The notes: generated by a model not told the origin, from the letters alone. A stretch of DNA of 64,000 nucleotides from Alentia gelatinosa (GCA_950022655.1 OX465580.1:1535122-1599121); one strand, 5' to 3'. Shown: positions 31,798 through 41,425, counted from the stretch's first letter. Program-made: numbers and translations.

Positions 31798-31960
31798 GGC
31801 CTCTTTAATAATCTAGGATCGTATATGAAGACCCTTTTCTGTACCTCATACAAGGGTTATCCTTTCATGTTATTAAAGTCTGTTCGCTATGATTGTCCCT
31901 GGGTCTCCTTGGCATACAGAAAAGGGTCTTCTTGTACGATCATACATTATTAAACAGGCC
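31798..31960. mobile_element. MITE family D, copy 2
   Basis: A 163 bp element with ends GGCCTCTTTAATAATCTAGG and ACATTATTAAACAGGCC, with ATGAAGACCC / GGGTCTTC inner pairing as at 1965-2154. ACCTCATACAAGGGTTAT is the reverse complement of ATAACCCTTGTACGAGGT in copy 1. No clear target duplication remains. Confidence 0.8.
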
Positions 31961-32189
31961 CCTTCCCTAAGACACTAAGCTATGTAGCGGCCATGCTACG
32001 GACATTACGCTACATAACTGGACAGTACGCTCCAGCTTAATGTGACATTCTGACACGTGGTTCTCTGGTTCTGTCAGAACACTTTGGGAGACATTTTAAA
32101 AGGTATCTATGATCTATGATTGGAACGTTGGTAATAGTTTATTTCACAGTTACTTTCATCCAAATCTTTCATTGTAATTTGAGGGTTTT
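31961..32189. other. Spacer, no gene seen
   Basis: Short single-copy-looking sequence between the MITE and the next array. Confidence 0.4.
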
Positions 32190-32945
32190 CGCTGCAGAGC
32201 ATAGTGTCCGCTCTTTACCCCATGAGAAACGTAGCATGCTGGGAATGTAGCGTAGTGTCCATTGTTTACCCTGTGAGTAACGTAGCGTATTAGCGATGTA
32301 GCGCAATGTCCACTATTTACCCTGTGAGAAACGTAGCGTGCATGCGATGTAGCGTAATGTCCACCATTTACCCCGTGAGAAACGTAGCGAGCTGGTGATG
32401 TAGCGTAGTGTCCACCATTTACCACGTGAGAAATGTAGCATGCTGGCGATGTAGCGTAGTGTCCACCATTTACCCCGTGAGAAATGTAGCATGCTGGTGA
32501 TGTAGCGTAGTGTCCACCATTTACCCAGTCAGAAACGTAGCGTATTAGCGATGTAGCATAAGGTCCACTATTTACCCTGTGAGAAACTTAGCGACCTGGC
32601 GATGTAGCGTAGTGTCCACTCTTTAGCCTGTGAGAAATGTAGCATACTACCAATGGAGCGTAGTGTCCACCATTTACCCCATGAGAAATGTAGCATGCTG
32701 GCGATGTAGCGTAGTGTCCATTGTTTACCCTGTGAGAAACGTAGCGTATTAACGATGGAGCATAGTGTCCACCATTCATCCCGTGAGAAACGTAGCGTAT
32801 TAGCGATGTAGCGTAGTGTCCACCATTTACCCCGTGAGAAACGTAGCATACTACCGATGTAGCGTAGTGTCCACCGTTTACCACGTAAGGAACATAGCGT
32901 ATTAGCGATGTAGCGTAGTGTCCACCATTTACCCTACGATGTAGC
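32190..32945. repeat. Minisatellite, 51-bp unit, about 14-15 copies
   Basis: Units contain TGTCCACCATTTACCCCGTG, AGAAACGTAGCGTATTAGCG and ATGTAGCGTAG. The leftmost unit has GCATGCTGGGAATGTAG, close to the ZNF143-type consensus. Because 51 is a multiple of 3, open frames appear on the minus strand, without other coding evidence. Confidence 0.95.
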
Positions 32946-33078
32946 GTAATATCCAGATACCTTCCTGACTATTCACTAGTGAGGCTGCGATCGCATGGGC
33001 TGCCAACTATCTGTTAGTCATACTGTGCAGCCAAAGGAGGCAGGAACCAATAACGCCAGAGGCAATAACAACATCGTC

Positions 33079-33605
33079 AACATTACTCACCTCTATAGAG
33101 TCTGTAAGACGGCAAAGAGCCTTCTACATATATACAATATAAATACTGTATTTATTATTAACACACCACCTAGAGCTGCATCAATGTTACTCACCTCTAT
33201 AGAGTCTGTAAGACGGCAAAGAGCCTTCTACATATATATAATATAAATACTGTATTTATTATTAACACACCACCTAGAGCTGCATCAATGTTACTCATCT
33301 CTATAGAGTCTGTAAGACGGCAAAGAGCCTTCTACATATATACAATATAAATACTGTATTTATTATTAACACACCACCTAGAGCTGCATCAATGTTACTC
33401 ATCTCTATAGAGTCTGTAAGACGGAAAAGAGCCATCTACATATATACAATATAAATACTGTATTTATTATTAACACACCACCTAGAGCTGCATCAATGTT
33501 ACTCATCTCTATAGAGTCTGTAAGACGGAAAAGAGCCATCTACATATATACAATATAAATACTGTATTTATTATTAACACACCACCTAGAGCTGCATCAA
33601 CATTA
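33079..33605. repeat. Tandem repeat, 104-bp unit, 5 copies
   Basis: Units with ACTCACCTCTATAGAGTCTG, TAAGACGGCAAAGAGCC, ACTGTATTTATTATTAACAC and ACCTAGAGCTGCATCAATGT repeat at exact 104-bp steps (33091, 33195, 33299 and on). Divergence is very low, so expansion is recent. Confidence 0.95.
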
Positions 33606-33762
33606 CTCGGCGGAACCATCTCATCACATTCAAGGCGACATCACATATAAAAACCTATCTATATAGAGACAAAGACCAGGAGTTAAGGTGGGGATAGGTA
33701 AGGGGAAACCATTAAGGCGGTGTCTAAACCTGCCGAGAATTACCCACGATTATTGTATGTAA

Positions 33763-34054
33763 GGCCCGTTTCCATTGGCTGATCTCCCGTCACTGATCTA
33801 CAGTCAGGAACCACAGACTTTTGGCACTACTGACCCAAAATCGGTCAATGGAAAAGACCCAGCTCGTGAAATGACCCACAACTTTTTCTGCTTAGACTAT
33901 GCAATGTGGCACCACTCACCACTGAGTGAAAGGTTGGTCACTGAGTGAAATCTGCTACCCTTCTATATAGACGCACAGTCAGTGGCACCACCGACAGACT
34001 TTCTGGGTTACTCAAAAGATCTACATCCATTTCGTCAGCCAATGGAAATAGGCC
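33763..34054. mobile_element. MITE family G, PIF/Harbinger-like
   Basis: A 292 bp element with ends GGCCCGTTTCCATTGGCTGA and TCAGCCAATGGAAATAGGCC (two mismatches over about 22 bp). Flanks are TAA and TTT, a poor TWA-like duplication. The interior holds CACTCACCACTGAGTGA palindromes. No coding capacity. Confidence 0.8.
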
Positions 34055-34440
34055 TTTAGCGACACCGACAGATCATTATTCTACCTTTGATATAAGGAAT
34101 CGGAAATTGTAAACAGAAAAACTCCATTTATTGCCAACGATATAAACAGAAAAACTCCATATTTGCAACTGAAATTATTAAACCAACAGACAACAACCGA
34201 CAATGCTGCCTCTCGACAATCTCAACCCGGATTGAAATAATCCCGACCAAAATATATCTTACAAGCAAAAGTCTGACGGGAGTAAAACTCGTCAGCGATA
34301 AACTACTTGAACTACTTGAGGATCGCGATGTGATATGCTGCACTACTCCCCCCTACAGCCTCCTGCCTCCTTGTGAAGTGGACAGACTGAACTAAGGCAG
34401 TACTCGTTACCATGGCGTATGGGAGATTGAGACTCTACAG
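34055..34440. other. Spacer, no supported gene
   Basis: AT-rich sequence. The minus strand has a 71-codon frame (34128-34343) with a serine run and a hydrophobic segment but no ATG at its start. I regard it as chance. Confidence 0.35.
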
Positions 34441-34605
34441 CCATGGCGTAATTATAACGTAAACATACGGTGCGTATTTACCTTATATACGGCGTGGATA
34501 TATAGTAATTATAAAGTGTGACCTGACCATCCTGTACAAGCCACAAAACGAGATGGTAAATTACTGTTTGTACAGTACGAGGCGTTTACACTGAGTTCCA
34601 TACGA
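34441..34605. repeat. Dispersed repeat I, copy 2, source-like sequence of the 91-bp array
   Basis: ATACGGTGCGTATTTACC and TATATACGGCGTGGATAT match, in reverse, the array unit at 21550-22102. TACAAGCCACAAAACGAGAT and CGAGGCGTTTACAC match the foldback at 22280-22370. Together they suggest that the array unit and the foldback derive from one dispersed element. Confidence 0.6.
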
Positions 34606-34642
34606 AATATGAATGATATATATTTATCCTACATATTGATTG

Positions 34643-34955
34643 TTTATCTCACCCCTGGTATAGGTTTAGCCATAGGAATAACATCAGAAAATAATACTCA
34701 ATATGTGTAGTGAATGTGAGATGACGTCATATGAATTTGCTAACTATACTCTAACTATTCTGATATTGTGATGCTATTTAATGTCATAGAAAGGCGTGAG
34801 ATAAATCCAGAACCGCACTCGAATCGTAAAATAGACACAAAAAAACTCCACTCGTTTGGTTGTGCCATAATCGTCACCCAGCTTCGCCTCGATGATGATC
34901 GCGGCCCATCCAAACTCGTGGAGTATTGAGTAATTATACGATTCTCGATGCAGTT
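34643..34955 (+). mobile_element. Composite element: module B2 plus hairpin H
   Basis: Module B2 34643-34805 is bounded by TTTATCTCACCCCTGGTA and GGCGTGAGATAAA and carries a perfect CRE, TGACGTCA, at 34722-34729. The following palindrome (about 34816-34950) pairs ACTCGAATCGTAAAATAG with TAATTATACGATTCTCGA and CCACTCGTTTGG with CCAAACTCGTGG. The tip is CAGCTTCGCCTCGATG, with GCTTCGC at 34881-34887. Confidence 0.85.
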
Positions 34956-35091
34956 CTATATAGATGCCCGAAATGACCCCCCCCCCCTAAAAAATGCATT
35001 TTGGCCTAACAACTAATGTTTTAGTCGATGTGTACGGAACACTGTTCCGTATTGGTGCATTCATCCGGTATATACGTCATGGGTATATAAT

Positions 35092-35452
35092 ACTAGGAGC
35101 CAAAAGTATGTTCATCACAGATGAATGAGCGTGCAATTATAAATGAATAACATTAAAATGACTGCACCCAGTCAGCTTGTCATTTCTATAACTGCCTGAG
35201 TCTAGGATCAAAACATATCAAGCAACAGTGGGTCAATGAGGTATTTCAGTCTTGAGTGATTGGTCATGGTCAGCTGGGCAGACCTCTAAGACACTGAGAC
35301 ACTGGCACCCTGCTCTGTTCTCACTATCACAGTGAACAGCATGCAGATAGTAAAGGGATAGTTTTCTGGAAGTACACTGAAAGTTCAATGTGACCACTCT
35401 AAGCTCTAGATGGTGTATTTAGCGCGTGTAAGCATGCTCTAAAATAGACAAT
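35092..35452 (+). repeat. Dispersed repeat J, near-complete copy
   Basis: From CTAGGAGCCAAAAGTATG to AAGCATGCTCTAAAATAG. Shared with 41925-42322 throughout, for example AATGAGCGTGCAATTATAAA, GATTGGTCATGGTCAGCTGG and CACAGTGAACAGCATGCAGA. No open frame and no clear terminal inverted repeats were seen, so its class is open (SINE-like or MITE remnant). Confidence 0.85.
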
Positions 35453-35462
35453 ACTCGATGGT

Positions 35463-35680
35463 TGTGTATAGTAACCTACGAGGCGTTGACGCGTCGTAAT
35501 ACACCAGCTTTAGCGACTATATTACGATGTCAACCTCGTCGAAAATAGTCCTTCTGTGCATTCAAGGGTGAATTTACAGATCCGCCTATTCCCAAACCAT
35601 CGTTTCTTGTATTCATTATCCCTGTTCTCGAATAATTCAAAACTAGGAATTGCCATATTAAAGGGCATATCGTTATGGAC
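35463..35680 (-). mobile_element. Dispersed foldback repeat A, reversed copy
   Basis: The reverse complement shows CCTTTAATATGGCAATTCC and ATAATGAATACAAGAAACGA as at 19530. The hairpin pairs CGAGGCGTTGACGCGTCGTAATA with TATTACGATGTCAACCTCG-type sequence. The tip is ACCAGCTTTAGCGACTA. It directly follows a copy of repeat J. Confidence 0.7.
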
Positions 35681-35870
35681 TACTTTATTTGTTCTCCAAC
35701 AAAAAGGGACTATTTTCCTGTAATCAATGGGTATTAGTCAACAATAAATGGGCTTCAAACCTATAATCAATGGTAATAGGTTCTAACAACATAGAAACAA
35801 CAGGTAGTTGTTTACTCTGTAAGTTTTCAGTGGGTACTTTATAATCGATGGCGAGTTAAGTTTGCCTTAC

Positions 35871-36040
35871 CTGTGAGATACGGCATATTGGTATTGTATA
35901 GGCATGACGTATATCCATCTTTATTGCATGGGGAACCCCTCCATTGTTTATACCAATGCCTGTCCATCCTGTGAATATTTAACGCGCCGGTTTGAATGTT
36001 TAACCTGCCTCTGGCAATGGCCGGACTTCCCACTTCCCTC
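35871..36040 (-). CDS. Candidate 170-bp internal exon (minus strand)
   Basis: On the minus strand TTTTCTTGTTAG gives a good 3' splice site before 36040, and TCTCACAG|GTAAGG a consensus 5' splice site after 35871. One frame is open across the whole 170 bp, reading about 56 residues from REVGSPAIARGRLNIQTGAL to SCLYNTNMPYLTG. The C-terminal part has two cysteines and several aromatic residues. I do not recognise a domain. A CpG-rich NRF1-bearing patch lies just upstream (36120-36290), so it could be the second exon of a minus-strand gene. Chance splice-like sites remain possible. Confidence 0.3.
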
Positions 36041-36119
36041 CTAACAAGAAAACTCCGCGACTGCCTTCAAATAATTCACGGGGAATTTATCGATCGTTAA
36101 CCACCAGCTTTGTTGAGAC

Positions 36120-36300
36120 AATGTCGAGTTGAATAATTTAGTAAATACGAGCGTCTGGGGTACGCGCATGCGTGCTGAGACGTCATTAGCGGAAGTAAAC
36201 AGCGCCTCGTTCTGGTAATGATCTACACTGGGCCCTGTGCCTGTGTAAACCTCCTGTCTAACCCTCACTCTCCCTCCTTCTCCCTCACACACAGAATCTA
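36120..36300. promoter_or_regulatory. Promoter-like patch with NRF1 site
   Basis: GCGCATGCGT at 36164-36173 matches the NRF1 core. AGACGTCATTAGCGGAAGT (CRE-like plus an ETS-like GGAAGT) follows at 36179-36197, and CpG is enriched. The candidate minus-strand exon at 35871-36040 lies downstream if transcription is leftward. Confidence 0.4.
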
Positions 36301-36783
36301 TGACTATCTACTAACTCTATCAGCAGTATAATAGCCCGTAATAGCACACTATTACACTGTTAGAGTCCTGTAGATAAAACATATCTTCAAACTATATTGT
36401 TGTTATGTGAGACGATTTCCCATCAAACTGTAACGTTAAATGAGCTCTTAATTATGATTAAGTCTCAAATGATTCTTACTTTCAAGGCTAATCGTAAGTA
36501 CCCCACATGGGGGCGGCTGCATCATGTTTTTTTGTTGTTTTTTATATTCATAGTTAGAGTTAGAGTTAACTAGGTTGGGATTAGGTATCACTGTTCTCAG
36601 TAGACTCAGGGCCAGTCAATGGATAGATTCCACTTTGGTCTGAAAACATGGAAGCTCGCAGCTACGCATAATATCAAAGCTATAAGGCAGAATTGTATTT
36701 ATGAAAGGATTTATATCACACAAACATAGGTCTTAGTTAATACTAAGCTATATTCCTCTTGTAACTACCAAGAGGATGTTGCA
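36301..36783. other. Spacer, no gene seen
   Basis: AT-rich, single-copy-looking DNA. A short GTTAGAGTTAGAGTTAAC repeat at about 36552 is the only structure noticed. Confidence 0.4.
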
Positions 36784-36786
36784 TTA

Positions 36787-37068
36787 GGCCTGGCGTCCAC
36801 CTACTACGATAGAATCGTAGACCTCCCGATATGGCACAGATACAAAATGTCAAAATCGGTGCCATATCGGGAAAGTGCAAAATCGTAGACATATGTCTAG
36901 ACATGCCGATCCACCACGCATTGTATGGGGTTTTTATCGGTGTCTAATCGCAGAAACATGGTCAACTGCCCCGATATTAGGTGACCTTCTGACGCGATTT
37001 TGATTTTTTATCGGGAGGTGCATCGTAGACCATATTGGAGCCATATCGTAGTAGGTGGACGCCGGGCC
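36787..37068. mobile_element. MITE family C, copy 2
   Basis: A 282 bp copy of the element at 15228-15508, with ends GGCCTGGCGTCCACCTACTA and TAGTAGGTGGACGCCGGGCC and a perfect 3-bp duplication TTA at 36784-36786 and 37069-37071. The TTA duplication and GGCC ends support PIF/Harbinger. The two copies align over their whole length. Confidence 0.9.
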
Positions 37069-37071
37069 TTA

Positions 37072-37554
37072 GACTTCTAAGAAATTATGCACATTTTTAG
37101 AAAATATGATTTTATTATTATTATTTTTTTTTAAATCTTTTATTTATACTGGTATGACAACATATGATTGGATGCCATATGAATGCCAATCGTTAACAGA
37201 CTAAATGTATCCTCATATAACAACTACAAATGACCACCACATGTATTACATGATATGATCCCATGATTCCTCCGTGGTCCGGACATAGAGTCGGAGAGTC
37301 GGACTCGTTGGTACTTTCTGAGCACGACGATTAATTGTTCTAAGTGTCTCGGCGTTCAGGAAACAGGAGAAGAAGAGATTCTACCGGAAACTCTCAGTCT
37401 GCGCACGCATCTCCCGGCGTCTAATCAGACCCGAGCTCGCAGAGAGCGCTAATTTCATTGGTTCCTGCAGAAAACAGACGCCAAGCGCTATAAACGTCCT
37501 GTGGCTAGGGTGTATACACGATAGGTTGGGGAATCGTTTAACTTGATAAGGGGT
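37072..37554. other. Spacer, no supported gene
   Basis: AT-rich to 37260, then more CpG-rich (GAGTCGGAGAGTCGGACTCG, GAGCTCGCAGAGAGCGC). GGGTCTGATTAGACGCCGGG and similar bits look promoter-like but no clear motif set is present. Confidence 0.35.
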
Positions 37555-37574
37555 GGGGGGGGGGGGGGGGGGGG

Positions 37575-37628
37575 TAAGGCACTGGACTCGTATACCTCAG
37601 GTTGGGGGTTTGAGTCCCACTGTAGCCA
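37575..37628 (+). mobile_element. tRNA-derived SINE fragment (B box)
   Basis: TAAGGCACTGGACTCGTATA followed by CCTCAGGTTGGGGGTTTGAG and TCCCACTGTAGCCA has the layout of the anticodon-to-T-arm part of a tRNA-related SINE head. The B box is GGTTTGAGTCC at 37607-37617 (consensus GGTTCGANTCC). The 5' part with the A box is replaced by a run of about 20 G. The tRNA is incomplete and cannot be functional. The sequence just after the head has been expanded into the adjacent array. Confidence 0.7.
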
Positions 37629-38178
37629 CCTTTCTCCTTCATCCCCAGCAGTGGTAGATTTACTGCTATATCAAAGGCCAGTCCTTCACATACCATGTCT
37701 ATGTGGTGTGGTGTGCAGCCACCTTTCTCCTTCATCCCAAGCAGTGGTAGACTTACTGCTATATCAAAGACCAGTCCTTCACATACCATGTCTATGTGGT
37801 GTGTGGTGTGCAGCCACCTTTCTCCTTCATCCCCAGCAGTGGTAGATTTACTGCTATATCAAAGACCAGTCCTTCTCATACCATGTCTATGTGGTGTGTG
37901 GTGTGCAGCCACCTTTCTCCTTCATCCCCAGCAGTGGTAGATTTACTGCTATATCAAAGGCCAGTCCTTCTCATACCATGTCTATGTGATGTGTGGTGTG
38001 CAGCCACCTTTCTCCTTCATCCCAAGCAGTGGTAGACTTACTGCTATATCAAAGACCAGTCCTTCACATACCATGTCTATGTGGTGTGGTGTGCAGCCAC
38101 CTTTCTCCTTCATCCCAAGCAGTGGTAGACTTACTGCTATATCAAAGACCAGTCCTTCTCATACAATGTCCAAGTGGT
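37619..38178. repeat. Tandem repeat, 93-96 bp unit, 6 copies, from a SINE tail
   Basis: Units contain GCAGCCACCTTTCTCCTTCA, GCAGTGGTAGATTTACTGCT and ATACCATGTCTATGTGGTGT. The first unit is continuous with the tRNA-like head at 37575-37628. GCAGTGGTAGATTTACTGC can form a small hairpin. Overlapping open frames are produced by the repeat. Confidence 0.93.
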
Positions 38179-38654
38179 GTAGGAACTAAAAGAACTCTCA
38201 CCTCGGTAAATGTGATGGGGTGAGATTTCTAACTACATTCATTTCATAGATTCGATCACCACCCCTGTAGTGAAAAGGCATTGAGGAAAGCAAAACCTTT
38301 ATTTTTCTATTCAGGAAATAGACGTTGTACATTCCTTGCTATACAGATGCGTTCTTTCTTGTATATGTCGAAAGAGAACAATAGTAGAAAAAGGGTTCTG
38401 TCGGAGTACATTGAGCTATGCTCATATCATTAATAATGTTGGGGTTCGCTCTGTTATGTAGGTTGCGACTGGTCATTTCACTCAGTCTGTGTTTGCTAGG
38501 TTTATATTCAAATGTCCTGAGACAGTCTGGATTGGAACTGTAATACTTGACCCGAATAAATCAAACAAACTTACTTGACAAGGAAAAGCGTTTAAGGAAG
38601 TCGGACTTTCTCCAGTCACTGGGCTTTGAGTAGGTGCTGGAGCGGGCGGGGGAC
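38179..38654. other. Spacer, no gene seen
   Basis: AT-rich, single-copy-looking sequence. Nothing recognised. Confidence 0.4.
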
Positions 38655-38819
38655 AGTAATATGAGAAAACGTGGTTACTGAGCCCGTACGGATGGCCGTT
38701 CGAGGTCATTTGATGATGAAAATACGGCCCGACACCGCAGGTGGGAGGGCCGTATTTTTTTCAGCAAATGACCAAGAACGGACACCGTACAGGCTCAGTC
38801 ACTACGTTTTCTTATTACT
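38655..38819. mobile_element. Long palindromic foldback, about 80-bp arms
   Basis: The left arm AGTAATATGAGAAAACGTGG ... GATGAAAATACGGCCC pairs with the right arm GGGCCGTATTTTTTTCAGCA ... CTACGTTTTCTTATTACT around a loop of about 16 bases at 38733-38748 (GACACCGCAGGTGGGA). Overall pairing is high, with a few mismatches. No close second copy was seen. Confidence 0.8.
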
Positions 38820-39002
38820 ATACACCTCCCAATCATTTAAAACGCCCTTTTATTAACTTTACAAAGACCACAAAGGCTACTGCAATTCACTACGGCCTGC
38901 TGTCACAGCGGGCGCGAACATTATTTATACTACACCCCTAGCAGCAGGTAGTATTTCATACATGTTCGGCCATAGGTGTATAGTAATATGAAACCAACAA
39001 GT

Positions 39003-39281
39003 TTTGATCAAAGTTGTCGTTCTCCACGAGTTTGATGCGGAGTGATATGAACGAGGCGACAGCCGAGTGAATATCACGTAGCATTCAAATGAGTTGGAGA
39101 AGAACTTCTTTGATCAAAACGAGCTGCTTTCTGTATTTATCTCACCCCTGTACACACTAAAAGAATGGACGATGCAAAGGATATATAAACCATGGAAAAC
39201 GGACTGCAATACTCGCAGGGGCATGGAGAACGAGTTCCCAATGTTAGGCCTATGGGATAGAAATACCAGGGATGAGGTAAA
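39003..39281 (-). mobile_element. Composite element: hairpin H then module B (reversed order)
   Basis: The palindrome 39003-39124 pairs GTTTTGATCAAAG at the left with CTTTGATCAAAAC at the right, then CTCCACGAGTTTGATGC with GCATTCAAATGAGTTGGAG. The tip is GGCGACAGCC at 39055-39064. Module B (39136-39281) starts TTTATCTCACCCCTG and contains GAGAACGAGTTCCCAATGTT. The same type occurs reversed at 52173-52450. Confidence 0.85.
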
Positions 39282-39429
39282 GACTAGTCTGGTATCACAA
39301 TGCATGCTCACACGATCAACATCTATGTGCTGACTTATGGAAATGGGACAACATCTAGGTTCTAATCTATGGTTCCAATATTGACTGAGTAGATATAAAT
39401 GCAGACAGTCCATATGAATATTGAACCCT

Positions 39430-39431
<2 letters not shown>

Positions 39432-39494
<63 letters not shown>
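39432..39494. repeat. TA dinucleotide microsatellite, about 31 copies
   Basis: An uninterrupted TA tract; any translation (IYIYIY) is an artefact. Confidence 0.97.
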
Positions 39495-39500
<6 letters not shown>

Positions 39501-39829
39501 TTGGTTTTCACCCTTACAACTCGGAGCCATAGTGTCACAGGGAGTGTAGCCACTTACCAACTAGCCGTGGACGGGTTATACACTTTCTAGCCTCGACCAA
39601 CCTGTCCTGGACGGGCTATAGTTAAGAACCCGGTTACTCATGAACCTTGGGCCTATGATGAAATGTACCTAAGAACTGACTAGGCGTTGTATCGGCTTTG
39701 TTAAAGCTTTATCACTATTGTTTCATGCACACAACTAAGACTAATATCTCACATTAGTCATACTTTATACTGACACCTTAATCAGATTCTGAAGTCACTC
39801 TCCTAACACAGGTTACACCAGCCGGCGGT
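39495..39829. other. Spacer, no gene seen
   Basis: Contains two related phrases, CGTGGACGGGTTATACACTT and CCTGGACGGGCTATAGTTAA. No exon support. Confidence 0.4.
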
Positions 39830-40470
39830 GGGTGAAGTATAGCCTATCACTCTCCTAACACAGCAGTGGGTGGATAGCTTCTCAAACACTCTCCTAACAC
39901 AGTTTACAGTGGGTGAAGTATAGCCTCTCAACTGACAGTGGGCGAACTATAGCCTCTCAATCTCCCAACACAGTTTACAGTAGGCGAACTATAGCCTCTC
40001 AATCTCCCAACACAGTTTACAGTGGACGAACTATAGCCTCTCAATCTCCCAACACAGTTTACAGTGGGCGAACTATAGCCTTTCAATATCCCAACACAGT
40101 TTACAGAAGGTGAACTATAGCCTCTCACTCTCCCAACACAGTTTACAGAAGGTGAACTATAGCCTCTCACTCTCCTAACACAGTTTACAGTGGGTGAACT
40201 ATAGCCTCTCACTCTCCCAACACAGTTTACAGTGGGTGAGGTATTGCCTCTCACTCTCCTAACACAGTTTACAGTGGGTGAAGTATAGCCTCTCACTCTC
40301 CCAACACAACAGTGGGTGGATAGCTTCTCACACACTCTCCTAACACAGTTTACAGTGAGTGAAGTATAGCCTCTCACTCTCCCAACACAGTTTACAGTGG
40401 GTGAACTATAGCCTCTCACTCTCCCAACACAACAGTGGGTGGATAGCTTCTCACACACTCTCCCAACACA
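39830..40470. repeat. Minisatellite, about 42-bp unit, about 15 copies
   Basis: Units contain AACACAGTTTACAGTGGGTG and AACTATAGCCTCTCACTCTC. Some units are shorter or carry a GGATAGCTTCTCACACACTC variant, which recurs at about 39870, 40317 and 40440. The minus strand is open for about 200 codons because the unit lacks stops there. The core GTGGGTGAACTATAGCC is shared with the array at 49190-49668. Confidence 0.94.
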
Positions 40471-40660
40471 GCTCTTAACGGGATTTCGCTGCCCCCCGGC
40501 CTGCCCACACCATCCTACCACCACCTGCCGACTACCAGCCGTCTCCGCTGTTTACACGGCGCCCGCCAGGCGTCGCCCGTCAACGAGGGGGGGGGGGGCA
40601 TTCCATGAGACGATGGTGGCGCCGTCTAGCGGCCGCACGGCCGTGTGGGGGCAGTATTAA
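40471..40660. promoter_or_regulatory. CpG-rich patch of uncertain function
   Basis: GC-rich sequence with CGGCGCCCGCCAGGCGTCGC, a G run at 40587-40597 and AGCGGCCGCACGGCCGTG. It could be a promoter or array-adjacent GC-rich DNA. No decisive motif was seen. Confidence 0.25.
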
Positions 40661-40750
40661 TTATCAATCAGATTACTCTAAGTCTGTGGCGTCTAAATGA
40701 GCTTGTTGCTGGGTATTGTTCTTGAGGCTCAGACCTATCGAACGCGACTT
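40642..40750 (+). repeat. Direct duplication L, copy 1
   Basis: GTGTGGGGGCAGTATTAATT, ATCAATCAGATTACT and TTGCTGGGTATTGTTCTTGA also occur, with small changes, at 41453-41562, about 811 bp downstream. Confidence 0.8.
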
Positions 40751-40989
40751 ATAGGTCTATAGTGACAATAATGCAAAGTTCTGGTCTGTTTAAGGTATCA
40801 GAAAACGGTTTTCAGATCTATAATCGCCTCTGTCTCCCCTACAAATCAATATAAAGCACTTGTAAATCGGACTGGGGGATAGGCAATATCGCTATTTAAA
40901 CGGCCTACATATAACCAAGGAACAGTGAGTGAATGTGACTAATGTGCCTACACCGAAATCTTAAGGTCGGGCAGAGTCGGTCATATCTG

Positions 40990-41110
40990 TCAGGGTAGTA
41001 ATGCCCGACGCGTCGGGAAAAGCAATAAAATCGGGTCGATGAAGTGCGTACATCGACCCGATTGATGCAGATTGTCACAGACCCGACGGATCCGTCGGAC
41101 AAAGGTAGAA
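40990..41110. other. Nested hairpins rich in CGGGTCGATG / CCCGACG
   Basis: ATCGGGTCGATG at 41030-41041 pairs perfectly with CATCGACCCGAT at 41051-41062 around a 9-base loop. Flanking CCCGACGCGTCGGG and CCGACGGATCCGTCGG are palindromes on either side. GGTCGGGCAGAGTCGG and ATCGGGCGGAGTCGG bracket the region as direct repeats. Probably a foldback element remnant, possibly a structured RNA or binding site. Confidence 0.6.
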
Positions 41111-41204
41111 TCGGGCGGAGTCGGCATGTCGATGTCTGATAGACTGATACCTGGGACTCATTGTCCCGTCGAGTATTTCCCCTGAAACTTTAAGAACTCA
41201 CGAG

Positions 41205-41425
41205 ACGAAAATAACTTGGTGTCTACTTCACTGACTTTGACCGCGGACCAAGTCATTTTTATCGTTTCTGATTTCATCTCACCCCGTATACATGATCAGA
41301 AACATTATTAATTAATAAAATAAATCCCTCAATTAGCCAGTATGGGGTACACTACCTTCACGGCCGTGGAGTACGAGTTCCTAATGTTAGGCCCAAGGAG
41401 AAAAATACCGGGGTGAGATAATAAT
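41205..41425 (-). mobile_element. Composite element: short hairpin then module B
   Basis: CGAAAATAACTTGGT pairs with ACCAAGTCATTTTTATCG (about 41205-41265). Module B then runs from TTTCATCTCACCCC to GGGGTGAGATAAT at about 41422 and contains GAGTACGAGTTCCTAATGTT. The hairpin tip is degenerate here. Confidence 0.7.

Noticed and set aside
37575..37628. Functional tRNA gene
   Set aside because: The 5' half with acceptor stem and A box is missing and replaced by a G run, and the 3' side continues into a SINE body.
39094..39333. 79-codon frame MEKNFFDQNELLSV-type
   Set aside because: It lies within the hairpin-plus-module-B element, and the homologous copies elsewhere do not keep the frame.
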